DNA from: Actinomycetota bacterium
Lineage (GTDB): Bacteria; Actinomycetota; Geothermincolia; Fen-727; Anoxymicrobiaceae
Length of the DNA stretch: 6,981 bases
NCBI GenBank assembly: GCA_003154635.1
Contig: PMDX01000100.1
Span: forward strand, 445 to 7,425
Direction: 5' to 3'
A program made the position numbers and the translations under genes. Below, piece after piece: positions 1 to 5,834 of the stretch. How positions within the stretch are numbered: position 1 is the stretch's first letter; each line of letters starts with the position of its first letter. The notes below the pieces were generated by a model, which saw only the letters and a program-made list of their open reading frames with translations, did not search any database and was not told the origin of the DNA.

Positions 1-120
1 CCGTCGAACTCCGCAGTGGACTTAAATCTGAAACATATCGCTCTTTCCACGAGGCCCTCGAGAAAAAAACGTACCCCGAGCTTTCCGGCTCAGTAGGGGG
101 AAGACTCCAGTGTGGTGGGG
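1..120. other. Window-edge segment with no confident gene
   Basis: This is GC-rich sequence before the AT-rich island. One plus-strand frame (from base 3) stays open from the window edge to a TAA at 162-164 and could be the C-terminal end of a protein of about 53 visible residues. However, its last residues fall inside the AT-rich island, a second plus frame is open to a TAG at 94-96, and a minus frame is open too, so the open reading proves little. A possible hairpin pairs 74-81 with 88-99 (CCCC with GGGG and GAGC with GCTC, four-base bulge 92-95, six-base loop). It has no T-run after it. I recognise no family here. Confidence 0.2.
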
Positions 121-125
121 ATCGT

Positions 126-155
126 TTAACATCATTTTACTTTAGTAACTATATA
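126..155 (+). promoter_or_regulatory. Candidate upstream promoter (P2)
   Basis: A -35-like TTAACA (126-131, five of six matches to TTGACA) is followed after 18 bases by TATATA (150-155, four of six matches to TATAAT). Because the surrounding sequence is very AT-rich, chance matches are likely. If used, transcription would begin near 162 and place the repeat element at 193-218 inside the leader. Confidence 0.25.
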
Positions 156-192
156 TATCACTAACAACAACGCCAATAATACGAATAGATAA

Positions 193-218
193 GTAACAAT
201 AGTTAACAATAACTATTG
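193..218 (+). promoter_or_regulatory. Direct and inverted repeat abutting the -35 box, candidate regulator-binding site
   Basis: Two overlapping symmetries are visible. First, a tandem direct repeat: GTAACAATAG (193-202) followed immediately by TTAACAATAA (203-212), identical at eight of ten positions with an exact 10-base period. Second, a perfect inverted repeat: CAATAGTTA (197-205) and TAACTATTG (210-218) around the four-base centre ACAA. The right arm runs into the -35 hexamer at 216-221. Tandem repeats with a 10-11-base period just upstream of -35 are the usual target form of OmpR/PhoB-family response regulators. In actinobacteria the family member MtrA controls NlpC/P60-type hydrolase genes through GTAACA/GTCACA-like repeats. 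Assigning this site to MtrA is inference. The inverted repeat could instead be a dimeric repressor operator. Confidence 0.55.
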
Positions 219-245
219 ACCGTTTACAGGGGGAAGCGAGATAAT
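216..245 (+). promoter_or_regulatory. Sigma70-type promoter (P1) for the NlpC/P60 gene
   Basis: TTGACC (216-221, five of six matches to the -35 consensus) is separated by 18 bases from GATAAT (240-245, five of six matches to the -10 consensus). Transcription would start near 252, giving a leader of about 108 bases before the ATG at 360. The spacing is within the normal range and the position at the downstream edge of the AT-rich island is sensible. It is the best promoter seen in the window. Confidence 0.55.
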
Positions 246-350
246 TATATGTTGCAAGCGAAGATGTGAGCAAAAAAGACAGATAGTGCGCTTCCAAGCA
301 GCGTCTGAAAACGTTATATTTTCTGACACCGCAGGTTGATAGCCGACGGC

Positions 351-355
351 AAAGG
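351..355 (+). promoter_or_regulatory. Weak ribosome binding site choosing ATG 360
   Basis: AAAGG ends four bases before the ATG at 360, which is short but usable. The alternative in-frame TTG at 336 has GCAGG touching the codon itself, too close to work, so the ATG is preferred. Confidence 0.4.
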
Positions 356-359
356 CGCG

Positions 360-1442
360 ATGAGAAATAACCACGGACCCGGGACAAGCAGAATAGTATC
401 GGTGCTCCTCACGCTCGTCGTAGCGGCGACGCTTGCGATAGTGCCCGCCGCGGCGGTTCGGGCCGTTCCCGGTGAGGACATCGCCTCAAAGAGCCAGCAG
501 GCCGCACAGGTCGCCCAGGAGATAGATGCCCTCGATAAAGAGCTCGCTGTGGCGACCGAAGCGTACAACCGCGTCAAGGTCGACCTCGACGAGGTGTCAG
601 CGAAAGTCGATGCGACGCGCAAGAAGCTGGACGAGATAAAGCAGAACCTGCGTGAGCGCAGGGGCGTGCTCAACCAGAGGGCTCTCGCTCTCTATAAGAA
701 CGGCCGCACGTCGATGCTCGAGGTTCTTCTGAACACGAAGAATTTCGCGGACTTCCTCGAGAGAGCCGATTATGTCTACAGGGTCGCCGAAAGCGACGCC
801 AACCTGATCTCGAAGATAAAGACCACGCGCGACTCCGTGGCTGAACTCGACAGACAGCTCTCCGAGCAACAGCGCCAGCAAGAGGGCCTTGTCGAGCAGG
901 AGGCAGCGAAGAAGTACCAGATCGAGGCAAAACTCTCCGACAGGCAGAACCTGCTCAACGGACTCAATTCCGACATCCAGAGGCTTCTCGCGGAACAGCA
1001 GCAAGCCCAGCGCGCGGCCGACCAGGCGCTCGACCAGCAAGCCCAGAACACGCTTGTGGACGCTCCTGAGGGAGGCCTTGCCAAGACCGCACTCAAGTAC
1101 CTGGGGGTTCCGTACCACTGGGCCGGGGCTGGTCCCGGCCAATGCCCGACCGGAGAGCATGCGATATGCTTTGACTGTTCAGGGCTTACGATGTATGTCT
1201 ACAAGCTCTATGGAATAAGCCTGCCCCACAACGCGGCTATGCAGTTCAACCGCGCGATCAAGGTGACACTCCAGCAGGCACGAGCCGGCGACCTCGTGTT
1301 CTTCGGCATGCCGCCTCACCACGTCGGCATGTATCTCGGCAATGACATGTTCATACAGGCCCCCCAGACCGGAGACGTAGTCAAAGTGAGCAAGCTGTCG
1401 AGCCGAAGCGACCTGTCGGGCATCGGCAGGTTCACCAAGTAG
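360..1442 (+). CDS. Secreted coiled-coil NlpC/P60 peptidoglycan endopeptidase
   Basis: Probable cell-wall hydrolase of 360 residues that cleaves peptide stems of peptidoglycan outside the cell. Residues 1-35 form a signal peptide: a short Arg-containing start, a long hydrophobic stretch, and an AVRA site followed by VPGED. Residues about 42-227 are rich in heptads, Gln, Glu, Lys and Arg, typical of a long coiled coil; the part around 110-133 (ALYKNG...EVLL...FADFL) resembles the PcsB/CwlO-type regulatory coiled coil. The NlpC/P60 domain fills about 239-360, with catalytic Cys273 in FDCSGL, His321 in HHVGMY, and Gln333 in FIQAPQTG at the third polar position. Two additional cysteines, Cys262 and Cys270, lie in a longer than usual loop before the catalytic motif. 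ATG 360 was chosen over TTG 336 for RBS spacing. By analogy with the family, the coiled coil probably restrains or recruits the enzyme, for example through an FtsEX-like partner not seen here. Confidence 0.93.
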   Translation: MRNNHGPGTSRIVSVLLTLVVAATLAIVPAAAVRAVPGEDIASKSQQAAQVAQEIDALDKELAVATEAYNRVKVDLDEVSAKVDATRKKLDEIKQNLRERRGVLNQRALALYKNGRTSMLEVLLNTKNFADFLERADYVYRVAESDANLISKIKTTRDSVAELDRQLSEQQRQQEGLVEQEAAKKYQIEAKLSDRQNLLNGLNSDIQRLLAEQQQAQRAADQALDQQAQNTLVDAPEGGLAKTALKYLGVPYHWAGAGPGQCPTGEHAICFDCSGLTMYVYKLYGISLPHNAAMQFNRAIKVTLQQARAGDLVFFGMPPHHVGMYLGNDMFIQAPQTGDVVKVSKLSSRSDLSGIGRFTK

Positions 1443-1601
1443 GGAGCCCCTGGTCTTGTCTCTCGTGAACATCGAGAATCGAAGTGCGCGTGGAAACACG
1501 TGCTCACACGATAAAAAGGCCGCGCCAGCTCTTTGCGGTACTATTACTACAGCAAGATGTACAGTGGCCGAAAGTGCGCTCGGACAAAGGAAAACAGCCA
1601 T
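1443..1601 (+). other. Intergenic region with a GAAA-capped hairpin
   Basis: The 159 bases between the hydrolase and the phosphoesterase contain a hairpin: GCGCGTG (1486-1492) pairs with CACGTGC (1497-1503) with one G-T pair around a GAAA loop (1493-1496). GAAA is a stable GNRA-type tetraloop. No T-run follows, so it is not a standard intrinsic terminator; it could weaken read-through or protect the upstream transcript's 3' end. I see no convincing promoter here, only scattered partial matches. Confidence 0.4.
1586..1591 (+). promoter_or_regulatory. Ribosome binding site supporting TTG start at 1602
   Basis: AAAGGA ends ten bases before TTG 1602. Neither the ATG at 1557 nor the TTG at 1533, both in frame, has a purine-rich site before it. 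The 1602 start also places a clean lipoprotein signal at the N-terminus. Confidence 0.5.
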
Positions 1602-2468
1602 TTGAAGTTTCTGCACGGGCCGTCAGGAGCGTTCGCGCGAGGCGTCTGGGTTGTCGCCCTGGCATTGATAGTAGCGTCTATTGCCTTTGCGGGCTGCGGT
1701 AACGCCGGGGGGGCGAAGAGCTCGACACCCGCGAGAACCCGGGCCAGTGCACCTTCTTCGTCATCGGCCGCCACTTCTGAACATTTCCAGTTCATCGTGT
1801 GCGGCGACCCACAAAACGACTACGAGGTCTTCAATCGGATACTCGCGGCGGCGAAGTCCGTTGACTTCCTGATCGTCGCGGGTGACGAGACAGGGAGCGG
1901 CACCGCGACGGAGTTTCAGAACTTCCTCAACGACATCAACCCGACTGGAGTCATCTATTACTGCGTTCCTGGGAACCACGATGTCGCGACGACACCCGTG
2001 GGACAGAATTACACGACGTACCTGGGCGCGCCACACCGCACATTCGACCACAAGGGCAGTCATTTCGTCCTGATAGATAACAGCACTCAGGAGCTGGGCT
2101 TCTACCCGCAGGAACAGGCGTGGGTCCAGGCGGACCTGGCGGCGGCAAAGAAAAAAGGCTACGCCCATATCTTCGCTTTCTGCCACGTGCCTCCCGGTTA
2201 TCCTTATTCCGCCAGCGCTACCTCCGCCCAGATTCCCGGAATCGACGCGAACCAGCAACTCGCGCCTATCCTCAAAGCCGGGAAGGTGGAAGAGCTCTTC
2301 TGCGGCCACGTCCATTCTTACCTCGAGGAGACCAACAATGGTTTGCCTGTCATCATCAGCGGGGGAGCGGGGGCGCCGCTTCTCGGCACAACGGGCGAAT
2401 CGTACTACAACTACGTGCTGGTCGACGTGAACGGAAAACAGGTAACGAGACAGGTCGTAAAGATCTAG
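1602..2468 (+). CDS. Predicted lipoprotein metallophosphoesterase (calcineurin-like)
   Basis: Predicted envelope-anchored hydrolase of phosphate esters, 288 residues from TTG 1602. The N-terminus has a hydrophobic stretch (about 15-30) and a lipobox-like FAGC with Cys32 as the lipidation site, followed by a low-complexity Ser/Ala/Thr linker to about residue 60. The two-metal phosphoesterase motifs follow in order: GDPQ (68-71, Asp69), GDETGSG (94-100, Asp95), GNHD (124-127, Asn125 and His126), CHVPP (194-198, His195) and GHVH (235-238, His236 and His238). Motif I reads D-x-Q instead of the usual D-x-H; a DPQ variant occurs in some members, such as human CSTP1, so activity is plausible. The substrate cannot be told from sequence; nucleotide, phospholipid or wall phosphate are all possible. 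The phenylalanine before AGC is an unusual lipobox residue, so lipidation is likely but not certain. It probably shares an mRNA with the next gene, 17 bases away. Confidence 0.85.
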   Translation: MKFLHGPSGAFARGVWVVALALIVASIAFAGCGNAGGAKSSTPARTRASAPSSSSAATSEHFQFIVCGDPQNDYEVFNRILAAAKSVDFLIVAGDETGSGTATEFQNFLNDINPTGVIYYCVPGNHDVATTPVGQNYTTYLGAPHRTFDHKGSHFVLIDNSTQELGFYPQEQAWVQADLAAAKKKGYAHIFAFCHVPPGYPYSASATSAQIPGIDANQQLAPILKAGKVEELFCGHVHSYLEETNNGLPVIISGGAGAPLLGTTGESYYNYVLVDVNGKQVTRQVVKI

Positions 2469-2485
2469 GGAAAGCGAACAGACAC

Positions 2486-2878
2486 ATGGCGGATAAGAAA
2501 ATCGACAACGACATAGTCGAGCTCCTGGAGCAAGTCTTCAGCCGGCCACCAGGCTCCAGTCTCGCCAAACCTCTCAGGGAAGGCGCTGCTATCCAGGGAA
2601 CCGTCGACGACGAGAGCTACTTCCTCGAGAAGCACAATGGCGCACTGCGGGTCTCCGCCGGACGTACCACAAGGCCCGACATCTCGGTAACCATGAACAG
2701 GGCTACCCTGGAATATATGGCAAGCGCCCAGGAGCTCCAGGACTTTATAACCCGCGGCCGCGAATGCATCGACGGTAGCCACGGAAACTGCAGGATGACC
2801 TACGTGATAAACGCTAGCCTTCCTAAGCTACTGCTAAAAGGTTACCTCGAATTCGCACGCACCTTCGGCCTCGTCTGA
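2486..2878 (+). CDS. Small soluble protein, possibly SCP2-like (sterol carrier fold)
   Basis: A 130-residue cytoplasmic protein with no signal peptide or membrane segment. It starts at ATG 2486, 17 bases after the phosphoesterase stop; AGGGAAAG (2467-2474) overlaps that stop and is the only Shine-Dalgarno-like sequence, rather far upstream. The frame is open further upstream, but that part overlaps the phosphoesterase out of frame and is not coding. The middle section (PDISVTMNR, residues 64-72, then a helix-like LEYMASAQELQDFI) resembles SCP2-domain proteins, where a beta strand precedes a helix with acidic and hydrophobic residues, and the C-terminus (KLLLKGYLEFARTFGL) looks like an amphipathic helix. 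SCP2 domains bind lipids or acyl groups in a hydrophobic tunnel. The family call is a pattern impression only; the gene itself is well supported by spacing and composition. Confidence 0.75.
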   Translation: MADKKIDNDIVELLEQVFSRPPGSSLAKPLREGAAIQGTVDDESYFLEKHNGALRVSAGRTTRPDISVTMNRATLEYMASAQELQDFITRGRECIDGSHGNCRMTYVINASLPKLLLKGYLEFARTFGLV

Positions 2879-2914
2879 GCAGTTCCCCTCTCCCCCGGAG
2901 ACCCACCCGTTTGA

Positions 2915-2935
2915 GGGCGGTCTATCAAGCCGCCC
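2915..2935. terminator. GC stem-loop after the SCP2-like gene
   Basis: GGGCGG (2915-2920) pairs perfectly with CCGCCC (2930-2935) around a nine-base loop, 36 bases after the plus-strand stop codon. No T-run follows on either strand, so intrinsic termination would be weak. It may act as a 3'-end stabiliser or with Rho. Confidence 0.35.
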
Positions 2936-2939
2936 AGAC

Positions 2940-2958
2940 CCGGGCCTGAGAGACCCGG
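2940..2958. terminator. Second GC stem-loop in the convergent region
   Basis: CCGGG (2940-2944) pairs with CCCGG (2954-2958) around a nine-base loop. It sits between the first and third stem-loops and, like them, lacks a T-run. Confidence 0.25.
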
Positions 2959-2978
2959 CTCAAGCTGGAAGTTCTCTT

Positions 2979-2998
2979 CCTCTCCCTCGAGGGGGAGG
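2979..2998. terminator. Strong stem-loop after the UPF0182 gene
   Basis: CCTCTCCC (2979-2986) pairs with GGGGGAGG (2991-2998), seven Watson-Crick pairs and one T-G pair, around TCGA. A three-base extension, CTT (2976-2978) with AAG (3001-3003), is possible past a two-base bulge. It lies 13 bases beyond the UPF0182 stop codon in that gene's direction, the usual place for a terminator, but no T-run follows. It can form on either strand and may serve both converging transcripts. Confidence 0.4.
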
Positions 2999-3011
2999 TG
3001 AAGAAGCTTGG

Positions 3012-5819
3012 TTACTTGCTGGATGCGGCGAGTTGCTGGAGGACGCTGCTGAGCTGGTTGATCAGGTTGCCATATGTGGCCCAATCCCCCGTCTTCTGAG
3101 CGTTGATAGCCCTGTTGTACAGGTCAAGCGCCTGCTGTGCAAGGCTTTGCTTGGCAGGCGTGCCGGTCTGGGCAGCCTGTTGAACCTCCGTCGCGAGCGC
3201 CGAGGGCGCGCCGGCGAAAATGCGCGCGATCGCCCCATCGAGCGTCGGCTCCATCACCACCTGTTGGCCGTACACGACCACGACCCGTTTTACCTGGGGT
3301 ATCTTTAGCTGAGTAGCCTGCAGGTACAGCGGCTCGACGTAAAGGAGCGAGCCCTGTATGGGAATTATCAGCAGGTTGCCCCTTATGACCTCGGAGCCCG
3401 CCTGCCGCCACAACGATAACTGCTGGCTTATTGTCGGGTCCTGCTCGATGCGGCCTTCGATCTGTTCAGGGCCGTACACGAGCTTGCCGGAGGGAAACAC
3501 GAAGTTGATCATCTCACCGTAATGGGCGCCGTCCATGCGAGCGCCTAGCCACGCGATCATGTTCTGCTTGTTATGCGGAGTGAACGGGAGCAGCAGGACC
3601 ATCTCCTCATGCGCCTCCCCCGGGATCCTGAGTATTACGTAGAACGGGCGCATGGCCTGCGTCTCGCCATTGATCGTCTCGTTCGGAAAATCCCACTCGT
3701 CTTCCTTGTTGTAGAACTGGTCTGCATTCGTCATGTGGAAAGACTGGAGCATGTTGGACTGCGCAACGAAGAGATCCTCGGGGTACCTGACGTGCCTTAT
3801 GAGCTGGGCGGGCATCTCGCTCCGGGAAGCGAATATCTGGGGGAATATCTTCTGGTATGTCTGGATGACCGGGTCGCTCGGGTCGAACACGTACAGCTTG
3901 ACCTTCCCGCTATAAGCGTCGATCACGGCCTTGACGGAGTTGCGCACGTAGTTACCGACGCCTGCCGACGGCTGAGAGTACGGGTACTGGTCCGTTGTCG
4001 TGTAACAGTCCACGATCCAGTAGAGCTTGCCGGAATCCGAGAGTACCATGTACGGGTCGGAGTCCTGCTTGAGGAAAGGCGCGCACTTGCTCAGTCGGTC
4101 CTGTATCTGGCGGTAGTACATTATCTGCGAGGCGTCGCGGATCTGACCGCTCAGTAGCAGGTTGACATCACGGAACCTGACCGCGTAGAGCAGTTTGCGC
4201 CAGAACGAGTTGACCTTGACTCCCCCGTCTCCCTTGTAGATCGAGTGAACTTCCTTATCCTTGGCCGGATAGTTGAACTCCGGCTCCGTCGTGTCCGTGA
4301 CCACATAGTCGTTTGAGAGTTGCCCGAAATATATCTCGGGTTGGGTCACCTGCAGGCTTGTCTGTCCGGCCGGAGGGATGTTGCTTACGAGGTAATTCGG
4401 GTTTCCCTCGGCGGTGACGTCGTTCCCCGGGTTCATGACGACGCCGTATCCGTGCGTATACACGAGAGTGTCGTTGACCCACGTGCGCGCGGCGGCCGGC
4501 AGGTTGGACTGTACCATCTCGCGAGCGGATATCATCATCTGCCTGAAGTCCCCGTTCACAACGTACCTGTCGACACCGACGTCATTGAACTTGTAGTACT
4601 GCCGTATAGACTGTAGCTGCTCGTTGGTGTTGAGCAGCGGGTTCGGATCCCAGAGCCGTATGTTTCGGATAGTCGCGCTGTTTCGCTGGATTGCCGCCAT
4701 ATCGAGATCCTGGACGGCCGGATACTCCGTGGATTTCACCTTGTTGATGTCATAGGCGTCTCGAGTGGCGTTTATCTCTTTTGCGATATAGCTCTTTTCT
4801 TTTGCGCGTTCAGATGGCTTCACCACGTAGTTCTGGACGATCGCCGGGACGACGGTTCCCATGACGAGCGCCACAACCAGCAGGGCGCCGATTGATACCG
4901 CGGGGAGGATCCAGCCGCGCCTCCAGATGTTCACCAGCAGGACAAGCGCAACGACTATCGCCAGGGCCAGCATCGCCCAGAGACCAGGCAACTTGGCGTG
5001 GGCATCCGTGTATCCGATGCCGTAGACGACGCCGCGTTTAGAGAACAGCAGCTCGTACATGTTGAGGCGGTAAGACCATGCCTTGATGAGAAAGATAGCG
5101 GCAAGCAGGATAGACAGGTGCGCCAGGACATAGGGCGCGAACATGTCCTTGCCCCAGCGAAGCCGGATGCCGCCGTCGAGGATATAGACGACAGCGGTGA
5201 TTATCAGGACGAACACGAGGGCGCCAATGAGCCAGTCCACCAGAGCTCTCTGGAACGGGTAAGAGAAGACATAGAACCCGATATCCTTGTGGAATACAGG
5301 GTCCACCTTGTTGAAGGCGCTATGGTTGATGAACTTGAGCACCAGGTCCCAGCGCCCGGACCATCCGATTCCGGCGACGAGAGCAGCCACAATGGAGAAG
5401 ATCAAGAGCCCCCATTTGACGATCCTCTTCCATACGCCCTGCGCCCTGGTCACGAACTCCTCGAGCGGTGAGCCCTTGGCGTCGATATCCTGTCGGGGCG
5501 GCAGCCTGCGGGCAAGATAAAGGTTGCCGTAGAGCAGTATGAAGAAAAACACGCCGAATACTACGACCATGAGTATCTTTGCGATCAGCGTCTTCCAGAA
5601 GAGGTTCTGGAAGCCGATGTGGTTGTACCACAGAGCGTCTGTATAGAACTTCGCGAAAGGGGTAATGATCGCAAAGAAGATGATAGCAAGGAGGACGATC
5701 ACAAGTATGGCTATGCGCGGCTTGGTGAAGCCCGCCTTGAGCCTTCCTTTGAGTTCGCCTACCCTTATCTCCCTGAGCTTCCTGCTTATATCCTCGACGT
5801 TGTTGTTGCCCATTGGCAT
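3012..5819 (-). CDS. UPF0182 family large membrane protein
   Basis: A 935-residue protein matching the UPF0182/COG1615 family over its full length; family members are usually about 900-1000 residues and their molecular role is unknown. The N-terminal third carries about seven hydrophobic helices (roughly residues 34-54, 78-102, 134-153, 194-214, 228-247, 278-298 and 303-328). The remaining 600 residues are soluble and probably extracytoplasmic; this orientation is inferred. Family landmarks include WDPNPLL (390-396), YTHGYGVVM (454-462), PEIYFG (494-499), VRFRDVNLLLS (547-557), KLYWIVDCYTTTDQYPYS (598-615), YVFDPSDP (643-650), FTPHNKQNMIAWLGARMDG (746-764) and YGPEQIEGRI (782-791). The C-terminus ends in the family's small helical segment (Y901 to L930, including KTGDWATYG). 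Start ATG 5819 is set by GGGGAG seven bases upstream; ATG 5813 would be too far. The start lies 15 bases after the Sir2 stop, implying co-transcription. Confidence 0.95.
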   Translation of the reverse strand: MPMGNNNVEDISRKLREIRVGELKGRLKAGFTKPRIAILVIVLLAIIFFAIITPFAKFYTDALWYNHIGFQNLFWKTLIAKILMVVVFGVFFFILLYGNLYLARRLPPRQDIDAKGSPLEEFVTRAQGVWKRIVKWGLLIFSIVAALVAGIGWSGRWDLVLKFINHSAFNKVDPVFHKDIGFYVFSYPFQRALVDWLIGALVFVLIITAVVYILDGGIRLRWGKDMFAPYVLAHLSILLAAIFLIKAWSYRLNMYELLFSKRGVVYGIGYTDAHAKLPGLWAMLALAIVVALVLLVNIWRRGWILPAVSIGALLVVALVMGTVVPAIVQNYVVKPSERAKEKSYIAKEINATRDAYDINKVKSTEYPAVQDLDMAAIQRNSATIRNIRLWDPNPLLNTNEQLQSIRQYYKFNDVGVDRYVVNGDFRQMMISAREMVQSNLPAAARTWVNDTLVYTHGYGVVMNPGNDVTAEGNPNYLVSNIPPAGQTSLQVTQPEIYFGQLSNDYVVTDTTEPEFNYPAKDKEVHSIYKGDGGVKVNSFWRKLLYAVRFRDVNLLLSGQIRDASQIMYYRQIQDRLSKCAPFLKQDSDPYMVLSDSGKLYWIVDCYTTTDQYPYSQPSAGVGNYVRNSVKAVIDAYSGKVKLYVFDPSDPVIQTYQKIFPQIFASRSEMPAQLIRHVRYPEDLFVAQSNMLQSFHMTNADQFYNKEDEWDFPNETINGETQAMRPFYVILRIPGEAHEEMVLLLPFTPHNKQNMIAWLGARMDGAHYGEMINFVFPSGKLVYGPEQIEGRIEQDPTISQQLSLWRQAGSEVIRGNLLIIPIQGSLLYVEPLYLQATQLKIPQVKRVVVVYGQQVVMEPTLDGAIARIFAGAPSALATEVQQAAQTGTPAKQSLAQQALDLYNRAINAQKTGDWATYGNLINQLSSVLQQLAASSK

Positions 5820-5826
5820 GTTTCGT

Positions 5827-5832
5827 CTCCCC
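5827..5832 (-). promoter_or_regulatory. Ribosome binding site of the UPF0182 gene
   Basis: On the minus strand GGGGAG is seven bases before ATG 5819. It lies in the 15-base gap between the two genes, just after the Sir2 TAA at 5835-5837, so translational coupling is plausible. Confidence 0.65.
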
Positions 5833-5834
5833 AG

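Larger units (their letters stand above)
121..220. promoter_or_regulatory. AT-rich intergenic island upstream of the NlpC/P60 gene
   Basis: By direct count this 100-base stretch has 25 G or C bases, against clearly GC-rich sequence on both sides. It contains repeated TAACA-type words (TAACAACA at 162-169, TAACAATA at 194-201 and again at 204-211) and an alternating AT run at 150-158. It lies immediately upstream of the best promoter candidate for the downstream hydrolase gene. The composition and repeats suggest a regulatory region, such as a transcription-factor platform or curved or easily melted DNA, rather than coding sequence. Confidence 0.7.

Noticed and set aside
48..70. Terminator at CGAG-GCC-CTCG followed by an A-run
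   Set aside because: On the plus strand A, not T, follows the hairpin; on the minus strand the T-run comes before the hairpin, the wrong order for termination.
1..335. c-di-AMP or c-di-GMP riboswitch upstream of the hydrolase
   Set aside because: NlpC/P60 genes often carry the ydaO-type switch, but I could not find its conserved core segments, nor the GEMM core. Only a covariance search could exclude a divergent form.
336..359. TTG start at 336 for the hydrolase
   Set aside because: The only purine-rich bases touch the TTG codon. ATG 360 has AAAGG at a usable distance and gives a cleaner signal peptide.
142..387. Minus-strand open frame across the AT-rich island
   Set aside because: It has no ribosome binding site that I can see, is Tyr/Ser-rich, and spans the promoter and start of the hydrolase.
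1533..1561. Promoter before the phosphoesterase (TTGCGG with GATGTA)
   Set aside because: The -10 has only two of six matches and no better pair at normal spacing was found.
2120..2485. Upstream extension of the SCP2-like reading frame
   Set aside because: It overlaps the phosphoesterase in another frame and reads as Arg/Pro-rich shadow sequence; ATG 2486 follows the previous stop directly.
3573..4157. Plus-strand open frame inside the UPF0182 gene
   Set aside because: It is antisense to conserved UPF0182 motifs and its translation looks like a shadow rich in Val, Arg and Leu.
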